The notes under the pieces are model-generated. The model was not told where the DNA came from, did no database searches, and saw only the letters and a list, made by a program, of their open reading frames with translations. This document shows positions 35,879 to 45,079 of a stretch of 64,000 nucleotides of DNA, in pieces; within the stretch, counting starts at the first letter, position 1; each line of letters begins with the position of its first letter. The stretch comes from Halomonas smyrnensis AAD6 (GTDB lineage: Bacteria; Pseudomonadota; Gammaproteobacteria; Pseudomonadales; Halomonadaceae), in NCBI RefSeq assembly GCF_000265245.1, contig NZ_AJKS02000014.1:1-64000 (forward strand). The letters are read 5' to 3'. The position numbers were made by a program, and so were the translations under genes.

Positions 35879-38800
35879 TTAGCGGGTCGCGCCCTGCTCC
35901 TGCGCCGAATGCTCGGCGCGCTCGCCGCCCGTCTTGCGCCTCAGCCAGTCGGTGACGCCGGCGATCATGGCGTAGAAGGTCGGCACGAACAGGCTGCCGA
36001 GGATCGCCACCGAGGCCATGCCCATCGCCACCGTGGTACCGATGTGCTGGCTGCTGGTGTCACTCGCCCCGGTCGCCATGGCCAGCGGCAGGGTGCCGAA
36101 GATGAACGCCAGCGAGGTCATCACGATCGGCCGGAAACGCAGCTCCGCGGCGGTGATGGCCGCCTCGCGAAGGGTCTTGCCCATCTCGCGGCGCTGCAGC
36201 TCGGCGAACTCGACGATCAGGATGGCGTTCTTGGCCGCCAGGCCGACCACCACCAGCATGCCGATCTGCACATAGACGCTGGTATCCAGCGAGCGCAGCG
36301 CGATGCCGCCGATGCCCCCCAGGAAGGCGAAGGGCGTGGCCGTGAGTACCGCCAGCGGCAGCGACCAGCTCTCGTACTGGGCGGCGAGGATCAAGAACAC
36401 CATCAGCAGGCCGAAGACGATGGCCAGGGTCGCCGCGCTGCCCGCCTCGCTCTCCTGATAGGCGGTGCCGGTCCAGCCCATGCCCCAGCCGTCGCCGAGC
36501 TCCTCGTCGACGATCTGCTCCATGGCATCGATCGCCTGGCCGGAGCTGTAGCCCGGCGCCGGACCGCCCTGGAACTGGGCCCCGGGATAGACGCCGAAGC
36601 GTGTCACCACCGCCGGCGCCACCTGGCGCTCCAGGGTCACGAACTCGGACAGCGGGATCCGCTCGCCGTCGCCGCCGCGCACGAAGATGTTGTTGATGTC
36701 GTCCGGCGTGTCGCGATACTCGTCCTCGTTCTGCAGGTAGACCTGGAAGTTGCGGCCCTTGTAGCTGAAGTAGTTGACGAAACCGTTGCCGAAGGTATTA
36801 CCCAGGGTCGAGTTCAGCGCCTCCAGCGACACGCCGTAGCTCAGCGCCTTCTGCTGATCGATCTCGGCGCTGAAGGACGGCACATTGACGTTGAAGGTGG
36901 TGAACACCCGGTTCAGCACGGGGTTCTGGCCGGCCGCCTGCATGACCTTGAGCGAGGCCTGGTAGAGCTCCTCGGGCGTCGCGCCGTCATAGGACTGCAG
37001 GTAGCCGGTGAAGCCGCCGGTGGTCGACAGGCCGATGATCGGCGGCATGTTGAAGGCCATCGCCGAGCCGCCCGGCGTCTTCGCACCGAGCCCCATGATC
37101 TGGCCGATCAGGTCGGTGGCCGTGATGTCACGCTCTTCCCAGGGCTCCATGGTGACGAAGATCACCCCGCGGGCGGTGTTCACCGAGCTGGTCAGCATGT
37201 CGTAGCCCGCCACCGAGGTGGCGTACTTCACGCCCGGAATCTCCTGGATGGACGCGCTGAGCTCGCTCATGTAGGTCCGGGTCCGCTCCAGCGAGGCCGA
37301 GTCCGGCAGCTGCACGGAGGTGATCACGATGCCCTGATCGGTCTCGGGGACCAGCGTCGAGGGCGTGCTCTGGTAGAGCCACCAGGAACCGGCACCCACC
37401 AGGGCGGTCAGCAGCAGCGCCAGTCCCCAGAACCGCACCAGCTTCTTCACCACCCACATGTAGACGGCGGTGGTGCCGGCGAAGAAGCGGTCGAACAGGC
37501 GCAGCGGCGTGCGCACCGCGCGGCGGAAGGCCGTTTCCCTGGTGTGCAGGTCGTGCTTGATGAAGATCGCGGACAGCGCCGGGGTGAAGGTCAGCGCCAT
37601 CAGCGCCGAGAAGGCGACCGAGACGGCCACGGTCAGCGCGAACTGCTGGTAGATCTGGCCGCTGAAGCCGCCCAGGAAGGCCACCGGCACGAACACCGCC
37701 GCCATGATCAGCGAGGTGGCGATGACCGGGCCACCGACCTCACGCATGGCCTGGACGGTGGCCTGCAGGACGGTGGTGTCCTCGTCCTCGCCGAGCACCC
37801 GCTCGACGTTCTCCACCACCAGGATGGCGTCGTCGACCACGATGCCGATGGAGAGCACCAGGGCGAATAGCGTCAGCAGGTTGATGGAGAAGCCGAAGAT
37901 GTAGAAGCCGGCGAAGGTCGCCAGCACCGAGACCGGCACCACCGACATGGCGATCACCGTGAAGCGCCAGTTCTGCAGGAAGATGAACAGGATCACGCCG
38001 ACGATCAGGAACGCCTCGATGAAGGTGTGAAACACGGTCTCCACCGAGGCGTCGATGAACAGCGTCGTGTCGTAGGGCGTGGCGTACTCGAGCCCCGGCG
38101 GGAAGCGGCCGGACAGCTCTTCCATCTTCGCCTTGACCGCGTTGGCCGTCTCCAGGGCATTGGCCCCGGGCTGCTGGGTGATCATGATCGGCGCCATGGT
38201 GCCGCCGTTGAGCTGCGCATCGACGCCGTAGGACGAGGCCCCCAGCTCGATGCGGGCCACGTCGTCCAGCCGCAGGGCCGAACCGTCGGGATTGGTGCGC
38301 AGGAAGATGTCGCGGAAGTCGTCGACGCTGCTCAGGCGGCCGCCGGCGGTGATGGTGTAGGTGAAGGCCCGCGCCTCGTCCTGGGGGGTCGACGCCAGGC
38401 TACCGGCCGACACCTCGGTGTTCTGGGCGCGGATCGCGCTGGCCACCTCGGACGGGGTCAGGTCGTACTGCGCCAGCTTGTCGGGATTCATCCAGACCCG
38501 CATGGCAAAGTCGCCGCCCCCCAGCACCTCGGCACCGCCGACGCCGGGCACCTGGCGCAGCTCGTCGAGGATGTTGAGGGAGGCGTAGTTCTGCATGTAG
38601 ATCTTGCCGTAGTCGTCCTCCGGGGAGAGCAACGACACCACCATCAGGATCGAGCTGGACTCCAGCTCCACCGTCACGCCCTGTTCCTGCACCGCCTCGG
38701 GCAGCTGCGAGAGCGCGCCCTGCACCCGGTTGTTGACGTTGATGGTGTTGATGTCGCCATCGGAGCCGATGTCGAACGACACGCTCAGGCTCATCGTGCC

Positions 38801-39061
38801 GTTGTCGGCACTGGTCGAGGTCATGTACAGCATGTCCTCGACGCCATTGATGGCCTCCGCCAGGGGCGCGGCCACGGTCTGGGCCACGGTCTCGGCGTCG
38901 GCCCCCGGGAAGGTGGCGTTGACCGAGACCGTGGGCGGCACCACGCTGGGGTACTGCTCGATCGGCAGCACCCGCATGCTCATCAGGCCGACCACCGTGA
39001 GGATGATCGCCAACACCGACGCGAAGATCGGTCGCTTGATGAAGAAGTTGGAGAAATTCAT
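35879..39061 (-). CDS. RND-family multidrug efflux pump (AcrB/MexB/AdeB type)
   Basis: A 1060-residue HAE1-type inner-membrane proton/drug antiporter, full length for AcrB-like pumps. The N-terminus MNFSNFFIKRPIFASVLAII is the first TM helix. The periplasmic porter loops lie at about 35-330 and 560-870. The proton-relay Asp pair is in TM4, LSIGIVVDDAILVVENV. FLGGFSGQIYQQFALT and FGLLMVFLILAAQYESWSLP are family-typical. It works as a trimer with the adaptor encoded just upstream (4-base ATGA overlap) and a TolC-type channel, the next gene upstream. Likely substrates are hydrophobic drugs, detergents or metabolites; specificity cannot be read. Confidence 0.95.
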   Translation of the reverse strand: MNFSNFFIKRPIFASVLAIILTVVGLMSMRVLPIEQYPSVVPPTVSVNATFPGADAETVAQTVAAPLAEAINGVEDMLYMTSTSADNGTMSLSVSFDIGSDGDINTINVNNRVQGALSQLPEAVQEQGVTVELESSSILMVVSLLSPEDDYGKIYMQNYASLNILDELRQVPGVGGAEVLGGGDFAMRVWMNPDKLAQYDLTPSEVASAIRAQNTEVSAGSLASTPQDEARAFTYTITAGGRLSSVDDFRDIFLRTNPDGSALRLDDVARIELGASSYGVDAQLNGGTMAPIMITQQPGANALETANAVKAKMEELSGRFPPGLEYATPYDTTLFIDASVETVFHTFIEAFLIVGVILFIFLQNWRFTVIAMSVVPVSVLATFAGFYIFGFSINLLTLFALVLSIGIVVDDAILVVENVERVLGEDEDTTVLQATVQAMREVGGPVIATSLIMAAVFVPVAFLGGFSGQIYQQFALTVAVSVAFSALMALTFTPALSAIFIKHDLHTRETAFRRAVRTPLRLFDRFFAGTTAVYMWVVKKLVRFWGLALLLTALVGAGSWWLYQSTPSTLVPETDQGIVITSVQLPDSASLERTRTYMSELSASIQEIPGVKYATSVAGYDMLTSSVNTARGVIFVTMEPWEERDITATDLIGQIMGLGAKTPGGSAMAFNMPPIIGLSTTGGFTGYLQSYDGATPEELYQASLKVMQAAGQNPVLNRVFTTFNVNVPSFSAEIDQQKALSYGVSLEALNSTLGNTFGNGFVNYFSYKGRNFQVYLQNEDEYRDTPDDINNIFVRGGDGERIPLSEFVTLERQVAPAVVTRFGVYPGAQFQGGPAPGYSSGQAIDAMEQIVDEELGDGWGMGWTGTAYQESEAGSAATLAIVFGLLMVFLILAAQYESWSLPLAVLTATPFAFLGGIGGIALRSLDTSVYVQIGMLVVVGLAAKNAILIVEFAELQRREMGKTLREAAITAAELRFRPIVMTSLAFIFGTLPLAMATGASDTSSQHIGTTVAMGMASVAILGSLFVPTFYAMIAGVTDWLRRKTGGERAEHSAQEQGATR

Positions 39062-40326
39062 TCCGCCGCGTCCTCTTCGGCCGGCGAGGCGCGTTCGGCG
39101 GCGGGCGCGCTATCGCTGCCCTGTGCCGAGCCCTGCCCCTGGCCGGATGGCTGGCCCTGGGTCTGCCCGGTGGCCTTTGCGATCAGCGCCTGGGCATCGC
39201 CGTCGAACGGCTGCGGTGCGATCGGCGTGCCGGGCTCGACGCCGGCCGGATCGCCGACCATCACCCGATCACCCGGCTCCACGCCGCCTTTCAGGATCTG
39301 CCAGGGGCCGGCCAGCTCGCCGAGCTCCACGGTGCGGGCACGCGCCACGTCGTCCTCGTCGAGCACGAACACCTGGGGCCCCATCAGGCCCTGGCCCACC
39401 GCGATTTCCGGCACCGCCAGCACCTCGAAGCGCTTCAGGCCCGCCAGACGAACGCGCACGAACTGCCCCGGCAGCACCTTGCCTTCGGGATTGTCGAAGG
39501 AGGCCTTGGCCTGCACGGTGCTGGTCTGCTCGTCGACCCGCGAGCCGAGGAATTCCAGGTGCCCTTCGAGGGTGTCGTTGGCGCCCGGCAGCGTCAGGCG
39601 GGCCGCGATCTGGCCGGGCTCTTGGTCGCCGAGCTGGCGACGCAGCGTGAAGGCGTCCTGCTGGGGCAGCTGGAAGCGCACCTCGAGCGGGTCCACCGGC
39701 GTGATGGTGGCAAGCTCGGTACCGGAGCTGACCAGGTTGCCCACGTTGACCTCGCTGAGGCTGATCGCGCCGCCGACCGGGGCCGTGACGTCGGCGTAGT
39801 CCAGATCGATACGCGCGCTGGCCAGCGCGGCCTCGGCCTGGGCCACGCTGGCACGCGCGACGTTGAGGTCGGCCTGGGCCTGGTCGGCCTGCTGGCGGCT
39901 CACGGAGTTCTGGTTGAGCAGCCGCTGATAGCGGCTGGCATCGCGCTGGGCGCGGGCCTCTTCCGCCTGGGCGCTGGCCAGGTCGGCCTCGCGCTGGGAC
40001 ACCGTGGCCTGATAGACGTCCGGTTCGATGGCGAAGAGGCTGTCGCCCTTCTCCACGATGTCGCCGGGCTCGAAGAGACGCTCCTCGAGCACGCCGGTGA
40101 CACGGGCCACCAGCGTCACCTCGGTATCGCTGCGCAGCTGGGCTGGATAGGACTTGTCCAGCGGAATGTCCTGGGGCGCCAGCGTCGTCACCGGCTTCGG
40201 CTGCGGCGGGGTCTCGCCGCCACCGGCCTGCTGCTGGGCCGCCTCGTCCTGACCGCAGGCGGACAGCAACAGCCCAGCCGCCAGTGCCAACAGCCCTGCA
40301 CGACTGCGTCGAAGTGTTGTATTCAT
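39058..40326 (-). CDS. RND efflux periplasmic adaptor (AcrA/MexA type)
   Basis: A 422-residue membrane-fusion lipoprotein. Signal LLALAAGLLLSACGQ has the lipobox Cys near residue 24. The beta-barrel and lipoyl domains (LVARVTGVLEERLFEPGDIVEKGD, VTAPVGGAISLSEVNVG) flank an alpha-hairpin rich in Gln/Ala (about residues 100-165, with QRLLNQNSVSRQQADQAQAD shown in part). A Gln/Ser/Ala-rich tail follows. It bridges the RND pump to the outer-membrane channel. The gene is first in a two-gene operon and is preceded by a dyad-rich promoter at 40372-40410. Confidence 0.94.
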   Translation of the reverse strand: MNTTLRRSRAGLLALAAGLLLSACGQDEAAQQQAGGGETPPQPKPVTTLAPQDIPLDKSYPAQLRSDTEVTLVARVTGVLEERLFEPGDIVEKGDSLFAIEPDVYQATVSQREADLASAQAEEARAQRDASRYQRLLNQNSVSRQQADQAQADLNVARASVAQAEAALASARIDLDYADVTAPVGGAISLSEVNVGNLVSSGTELATITPVDPLEVRFQLPQQDAFTLRRQLGDQEPGQIAARLTLPGANDTLEGHLEFLGSRVDEQTSTVQAKASFDNPEGKVLPGQFVRVRLAGLKRFEVLAVPEIAVGQGLMGPQVFVLDEDDVARARTVELGELAGPWQILKGGVEPGDRVMVGDPAGVEPGTPIAPQPFDGDAQALIAKATGQTQGQPSGQGQGSAQGSDSAPAAERASPAEEDAAE

Positions 40327-40371
40327 GCCTGATTCTCGTTAAGGGATCGAACGTCGAAGGGGGTTCGCACG

Positions 40372-40410
40372 ACAGGCGTGAATATAAACATACATTCACG
40401 CCTGTACGTA
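40372..40410 (-). promoter_or_regulatory. operator/promoter region of the RND operon
   Basis: A perfect inverted repeat ACAGGCGTGAAT (40372-40383) and ATTCACGCCTGT (40394-40405) with a 10-base centre overlaps a possible promoter (TTACGT, 18-base spacer, TTATAT on the minus strand). The sub-motif CATTCA-N4-TGTACG-TA at 40393-40410 resembles the tetR and tolC-gene sites. It could also act as a hairpin after the TolC-like gene, but no T run follows. Confidence 0.6.
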
Positions 40411-40418
40411 AGTGGATC

Positions 40419-41864
40419 TCACGATTCGGGACGGGGCGGCGCGCCGATATCCATCGCCTCGTCGTAGCGACTGGCCTCGCCGGCCTCCGGCAGCGCCAGC
40501 GACACGCTCTGCTCCGTGGACAGCCAGTCGTTGAGCGCCTCGATGGCCTCGACGTTCAGGGTGCCCGACTGCTGACGCAGGCTGAGCAGGTCGATCACGT
40601 AGCTGAAGCGCGCATCGGCGTGGTCGGCGATGGCGTCGTAGAGGCTCTGCTCGGCGTCGAGCACGTCGACGATGTTGCGGGTGCCGACCTCGTAACCGGC
40701 ACGCGTGGCATCCAGCGCGCTCTGGTTGGAGACGATGGCCTGGGCCCGCGCCTCGACGGTGGCCACGTCGTTGGTAACCTGGGTGTACAGCGAGCGTACC
40801 TGCTGGATGGTGTCGCGACGCTGGTCCTCGAAGTCGTACTGGCTGGACTCCAGGTCGTAGGTGGACTGGCGGATGCTGGCGCTGGTCCGGCCGCCGGTGT
40901 AGATCGGCAGGCTGACCCGGGCACCGACCTGGCTCTGGGAGCTATGCCCTTCCATGTAGTCCTGGTCGGTGTCGGAGTAGTCGTAGCTGGCGAAGGCCTC
41001 GACCACCGGCAGACGCTGGGCCCGGGCGATGTCCACGGCGTCCTCGGAAACCTCGACGCCGGCCTGGCTGGCCAGCACCAGCGGGCTGTTGTCCATCGCC
41101 AGGTCGACCCAGGCGTCGCGGCCGGTGGGCTCAGGCGGGTTCACCGGCATCGCGTCCTGCAAGGCGTCGATGCTGTCGTAGCGCTGGCCGGTGAGCCGCT
41201 CCAGGGTCTCGAAGCTGACCTGCAGGTCGTTCTCGGCGGCGATGCGGTCGGCGCGGGACTGGTCGAAGCTTGCCCGGGCCTCTTCCACCTCGGTGATGGC
41301 AATCAGGCCGACGTCGAACTGCTCCTGGGCCTGCTCGAGCTGGCGACCGATGGCCCGCTCCTGGGCGCGGCGCGCCTCGAGGATGGCGTGGGCGCGCAGG
41401 ATGTCGAAATAGGCCGAGGAGACGTCGATCAGCACCTGCTGCTCGGTGGCGGCCAGCTGGTAGGTCTGCTGGTCGATCAGGCTCTCGGCCTGATTGACCT
41501 CGGCGCTGTTGGCGGCATCGAACAGCGCCTGGGTCGCCTCCAGGGTCAGGCTGGCGCTGTTGTAGCTGTCATCCACGTTGCCGGTGCTGACCGACTGGGT
41601 CGAGGCAATGCTGTCGTACAGGCGGTTGTGGGCGACATCGCCCGTGGCCGAGACCTGGGGCAGCAGGTCACCACGCTCGACGTTGCGCCCCTCCTCCACG
41701 CTGCTGCGCTGGGCGCGCGCCGAGGCCAGGCTGGCGTTGTTGTCGATGGCATCCCGGGTGATGGTCAGCAGGTCGGCGGCCTGGGCCTGACCGGCCAGGG
41801 AAGCGGCCAGCAGGCAGGGCAACAGCACACGCCGTCCCGACAACACCGGACGATACGGCTTCAT
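40419..41864 (-). CDS. TolC-family outer-membrane efflux channel
   Basis: A 481-residue outer-membrane channel. A signal peptide (RRVLLPCLLAASLAGQAQA, cleavage about residue 29) is followed by two OEP repeats, each with a long helical hairpin and strand segments (ALFDAANSAEVNQAESLIDQ; SLPIYTGGRTSASIRQSTYD). The C-terminus is acidic. It is nearer to TolC than to OprM because no lipobox is present. It probably serves the adjacent RND pump and may also serve the type I secretion system at 8-11 kb. The ATG at 41864 has AAGGA upstream. Its own promoter carries the shared dyad (41903-41920), so it is co-regulated rather than simply co-transcribed with the pump. Confidence 0.92.
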   Translation of the reverse strand: MKPYRPVLSGRRVLLPCLLAASLAGQAQAADLLTITRDAIDNNASLASARAQRSSVEEGRNVERGDLLPQVSATGDVAHNRLYDSIASTQSVSTGNVDDSYNSASLTLEATQALFDAANSAEVNQAESLIDQQTYQLAATEQQVLIDVSSAYFDILRAHAILEARRAQERAIGRQLEQAQEQFDVGLIAITEVEEARASFDQSRADRIAAENDLQVSFETLERLTGQRYDSIDALQDAMPVNPPEPTGRDAWVDLAMDNSPLVLASQAGVEVSEDAVDIARAQRLPVVEAFASYDYSDTDQDYMEGHSSQSQVGARVSLPIYTGGRTSASIRQSTYDLESSQYDFEDQRRDTIQQVRSLYTQVTNDVATVEARAQAIVSNQSALDATRAGYEVGTRNIVDVLDAEQSLYDAIADHADARFSYVIDLLSLRQQSGTLNVEAIEALNDWLSTEQSVSLALPEAGEASRYDEAMDIGAPPRPES

Positions 41865-41902
41865 CGGCAGGTTCCTTCTACATAGAGTGGCTAGGGGATA
41901 TA

Positions 41903-41931
41903 CATTCATTGTCGCATGTTTACCACGTCAA
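41903..41931 (-). promoter_or_regulatory. tolC-like gene promoter with shared dyad
   Basis: On the minus strand TTGACG (41926-41931) is followed by a 17-base spacer and a poor -10 (TGAATG). The motif CATTCA-N4-CGCATG-TT (41903-41920 on the plus strand) covers spacer and -10, matching the motifs at tetR and the RND operon. Confidence 0.5.
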
Positions 41932-42034
41932 TCCATCAACGTTCGTGTAATTAGCAAGGAAATTATCTTCCTGCCAGCTGCCCTCCCGGAATCGTCTATG
42001 CTGCAAAGCCACATACGCCGACCGAGCCCTCATC

Positions 42035-42934
42035 ATGGACGATCTGACCTTCGTGCGCGTCAGGGAGCTGGACGTGGCCGTCCGCATCTGGCATCCCGAT
42101 GCGCCCCGCACCCTGGTCGCCTGGCATGGCCTGGCCCGCCACGGCGGCGACTTCGCCGACTTCGCCCGGCGCCTGGGGCCGGGCTGGCGGGTCCTGGCCC
42201 CGGACACCCCGGGACGCGGCCTGTCGAGCTGGTCGCTCTATCCCGCCCACGACTATTTGTATTCGCACTATATGACCATAGCAGTCGCGCTGCTCGATCA
42301 CTTCCGCCTCGAGCGCGTGCCCTGGGTCGGCACGTCCATGGGCGGCCTGCTGGGGATGCTGCTGGCGGCCGAGACCGACACCGCCGCGCGCATCGAGCGC
42401 CTGGTGCTCAACGACGTGGGGCCGGAGCTGGACCCCGACGGCCTGGCCGCGCTGGGCACCTACTTCGGCGTGCCCCACCGCTTCGGCCGGTTCCGCGACC
42501 TGGCCGCGGAGCTGCGCCGGCACTATGAAGGCTTCGGCCCGCGCAGCGACGACGCCTGGCGTCGCCTGGCCCTGGACAGCGCCCGCCGACTGCCGGACGG
42601 CGGCTGGACCTACCACTACGATCCACGCATCGGCGAGCAATTCATCCACGACACGCCGCGCGACACCTGGGCCGACTGGCGCGCGATCCGCTGCCCGCTG
42701 ATGGTGGTGCGCGGCGCCGCCTCGCCGCTGCTCAAGGCCGAGAGCGTCGAGCGCATGCGCGAGGCCCAGCCCGGGCTGATCACCCTCGAGGCGGCCGACT
42801 GCGGCCATGCGCCGATGCTCGACCGCCCCGAGCAGGCGGGGCCGGTCGCCGACTTCCTGACCCGGGACTTCCCCGCCGTCGGGCAGCGCTCGCCCTGGTG
42901 GCGACGCGCCCTGGCCCGGCTGCGACAGGGCTGA
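42035..42934 (+). CDS. alpha/beta-fold hydrolase
   Basis: A 299-residue hydrolase. The oxyanion region is WHGLARHGGDFADFARRL, the nucleophile elbow GTSMGGLLGMLLA (Ser), the acid probably Asp/Glu in the LMVVRGAASPLLKAES region, and the catalytic His is in ADCGHAPMLDRPEQ. The family covers esterases, C-C hydrolases and haloperoxidase-like enzymes; the substrate is not recognisable. The ATG at 42035 has no strong ribosome site. It is convergent with the fructosamine-kinase-family gene (28-bp gap). Confidence 0.8.
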   Translation: MDDLTFVRVRELDVAVRIWHPDAPRTLVAWHGLARHGGDFADFARRLGPGWRVLAPDTPGRGLSSWSLYPAHDYLYSHYMTIAVALLDHFRLERVPWVGTSMGGLLGMLLAAETDTAARIERLVLNDVGPELDPDGLAALGTYFGVPHRFGRFRDLAAELRRHYEGFGPRSDDAWRRLALDSARRLPDGGWTYHYDPRIGEQFIHDTPRDTWADWRAIRCPLMVVRGAASPLLKAESVERMREAQPGLITLEAADCGHAPMLDRPEQAGPVADFLTRDFPAVGQRSPWWRRALARLRQG

Positions 42935-42962
42935 GAGCAACCAGACGCGGCGTGGAAACGCC

Positions 42963-43817
42963 TCATCCGCCCCGCTCGACCCGCGTCAGCGCCCGCGCCA
43001 CGGCGTCGCGATAGGCGCCGCCGAACAGCAGCAGGTGATTGAGTAGCGGATAGAGCTGGAACAGCGCCTCGCGACGCGGCCAGTCCGCCGGCGCCGCGCC
43101 GTTCCAGTAGGCCTCGAAGAAGGCCTCCGACGGGGCGCCGAACAGCGTCAGCATGGCCAGGTCGACCTCCGGGTAGTGACGATAGACCGCCGGATCGATA
43201 AGCGCCGGCCCGCGGGTGGTGTACAGCACGTTGCCCGACCACAGGTCGCCGTGCACCCGCCGCCCCGAGGCGTCCGGCAGCCAGTCCTCGAGCGCCTGGG
43301 CCACCGCCTCAAGTCGCTCTCGAAGACGCGCGTCCAGGAGCCCCCGGTCATGGCAGGCCCGCGCCAGCGGCAGCAGCCGGCGCTCGCGCTGGAAGGCGCG
43401 ACCGTCGTCGAGCGGGGCATTGGGCTGGGGCGTGGCGCCGCAGGCGTTGTCCCGCGCCCAGCCGTGGGAGGCCTCGCCCGACGCCGGCACTCCATGCAGC
43501 TCGCGAAGCCCCTCGCCCAGGGCGCGCTCGCCGGCGGCCGTGCGCCGGGCCGGCGTCAGCGCCTCCATCACCAGCCAGCCATCGCCCTCGCCCCAGACCT
43601 CGGGCACCGCGAGTCGTGTCGTCGCCGCCTTCAGGGCACGCAGCCCCTCGGCCTCGCCGGCCAGCCGCTCGGGGTCGTCGCGTTTGAGCACCACCTCGCC
43701 GCGGTCGGTCGCCAGCCGGTAGACGGCGGCGATGTCACCGCCGGAGAGCGGCTCGAGCGAGTCGCGGGGCCCCAGGTCGAGGCGATCCAGCAGCGCCATC
43801 AGGGCATCATCGAACAT
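42963..43817 (-). CDS. fructosamine kinase/ketosamine-3-kinase family protein
   Basis: A 284-residue protein-kinase-like fold enzyme. The N-lobe has SGGDIAAVYRLATDRGEVVLK, with the ATP-binding Lys at VVLK. The catalytic loop is VHGDLWSGNVLYT and the metal motif is IDPAVYRHYPEVDLAM. Members phosphorylate sugar adducts on lysines, which lets them decompose (protein deglycation). Length (E. coli YniA 286) and motifs agree. The ATG at 43817 has GGAGGG upstream; further upstream the frame is non-homologous. Confidence 0.88.
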   Translation of the reverse strand: MFDDALMALLDRLDLGPRDSLEPLSGGDIAAVYRLATDRGEVVLKRDDPERLAGEAEGLRALKAATTRLAVPEVWGEGDGWLVMEALTPARRTAAGERALGEGLRELHGVPASGEASHGWARDNACGATPQPNAPLDDGRAFQRERRLLPLARACHDRGLLDARLRERLEAVAQALEDWLPDASGRRVHGDLWSGNVLYTTRGPALIDPAVYRHYPEVDLAMLTLFGAPSEAFFEAYWNGAAPADWPRREALFQLYPLLNHLLLFGGAYRDAVARALTRVERGG

Positions 43818-43911
43818 CCGTTTCCCTCCGTGCATCGTGGTTCCGACGAGGCTCGCCCCGCACGCGCTCGCTGTCAAAGCGCCCTGCCCTGCCGATCACG
43901 GCACGGGCAGC

Positions 43912-43939
43912 AAAAAAAGCCGCCCGGGGGAGGGGCGGC
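43912..43939 (-). terminator. terminator of the fasciclin-domain gene
   Basis: On the minus strand, stem GCCGCCC/GGGCGGC (43933-43939 with 43919-43925) is followed by seven T, 45 bases past the stop codon at 43983. Confidence 0.8.
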
Positions 43940-43982
43940 AAACAGGAGATTGCATGAGGCAATCGCGGGAGGACTATCGGCG

Positions 43983-44501
43983 TCATTCGGGCATGAGCAC
44001 GCCGTCGATGACGTGGATCACGCCGTTGCTGGCCTCGATGTCGGGCTGAATCACGGTGGCGTCGTTCACCATCACCTGGCCGTCCATGGTGGTGATGCTG
44101 ATGTCCTGCCCCTGGACGGTGGTGGCGCTATCGGCGGCCATGGCGTCTTCGGCCATGACCTTGCCCGGCACCACATGGTAGGTCAGAACGGCGGTCAGGG
44201 TGTCGCGATTCTCCGGCTTGAGCAGGTCGTCGACCGTGCCCTCCGGCAGCGCCGCGAAGGCCTCGTCGGTGGGCGCGAAGACCGTGAACGGTCCCTCGCC
44301 CTTGAGGGTCTCGACCAGATTGGCGGCCTTGACCGCGGCCACCAGGGTCTCGAACTGGCCGGCCTCGACGGCGGTATCGACGATGTCCGCCTTCATGCCG
44401 TGATGATCGGCCTGAACGGCGCCGCTCAGGCCGAAGCTCAGGCCCAGGCCGACCAGGCCGGCGCCGATGAACTGGGGAATGCGTGATGTCATGACCTTCA
44501 T
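43983..44501 (-). CDS. secreted fasciclin (FAS1) domain protein
   Basis: A 172-residue protein. A signal peptide ([20 protein letters not shown], cleavage about residue 31) is followed by one FAS1 domain with both conserved motifs: [17 protein letters not shown] (H1) and [13 protein letters not shown] (H2), and YHVVPGK between. FAS1 proteins are periplasmic or surface-linked and often associated with adhesion; no specific function can be given. A possible minus-strand promoter (TTGTCG, 17, TACATT at 44582-44610) lies upstream. It ends at a T-run terminator. Confidence 0.9.
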   Translation of the reverse strand: MKVMTSRIPQFIGAGLVGLGLSFGLSGAVQADHHGMKADIVDTAVEAGQFETLVAAVKAANLVETLKGEGPFTVFAPTDEAFAALPEGTVDDLLKPENRDTLTAVLTYHVVPGKVMAEDAMAADSATTVQGQDISITTMDGQVMVNDATVIQPDIEASNGVIHVIDGVLMPE

Positions 44502-44686
44502 GAGATGGCTCCTCCGGGGATACCGGTTGGCACTCGGTGCGAGGGATGTCTGGAAGAGATTCCTTTACTCGACCTATACAAAATGTAATTCACGTACAGG
44601 AAAGCGACAAGTTTTTTCTCGCGCCGGCTGACGGCCGCGCGCCGCTGTGGCACAACGAGGAAGCATCCTCGACATCGGAGACCATC

Positions 44687-44998
44687 ATGTACAAGCTCGC
44701 CTTCTTCGTTCCCGTGGAAGACGCCGAGGCCGTCAAGGAAGCCGTGTTCGCCACCGGCGCCGGGCGCATCGGCGACTACGAGGCCTGCTGTTTCCAGACG
44801 CCGGGCACCGGCCAGTTCCGCCCGCTGGCCGGCGCCGACCCGCATATCGGCCGCGTCGGCGACCTGGAACACGTGGAGGAGCTCAAGGTGGAGCTGGTGT
44901 GCGAGGATGCGCTGATCCGCGAGGCCCTGGCCGCGCTCCGGCGTGCCCACCCCTACGAGGAGCCGGCCTACGACGCCTGGAAGCTGGCCGATCTCTAG
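44687..44998 (+). CDS. NIF3/YqfO-related CutA-like domain protein
   Basis: A 103-residue protein that resembles the small PII/CutA-like insert domain of the Nif3/YqfO family as a stand-alone unit: FFVPVEDAEAVKEAVFATGAGRIGDYEACCF (shown in pieces FFVPVEDAEAVKEAVFATG and GRIGDYEACCF), TGQFRPLAGADPHIG, and the terminal AHPYEEPAYD motif. Such proteins are conserved but of unknown biochemical role. The ATG at 44687 has GGAG 7 bases upstream. It is divergent from the fasciclin gene and convergent with a Nudix gene. Confidence 0.82.
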   Translation: MYKLAFFVPVEDAEAVKEAVFATGAGRIGDYEACCFQTPGTGQFRPLAGADPHIGRVGDLEHVEELKVELVCEDALIREALAALRRAHPYEEPAYDAWKLADL

Positions 44999-45013
44999 CG
45001 GTCCGCAACGAAA

Positions 45014-45038
45014 ACGCCACGGGCATGGCCCGTGGCGT
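45014..45038 (-). terminator. terminator between NIF3-like and Nudix genes
   Basis: An 11-bp perfect stem (ACGCCACGGGC/GCCCGTGGCGT) with a 3-base loop, followed by TTTT on the minus strand; it also lies 15 bases after the plus-strand gene. Confidence 0.75.
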
Positions 45039-45079
45039 CGTCTGGTCGGAGAATCGCGACGGTCGGGGCGGCCTCGGTG

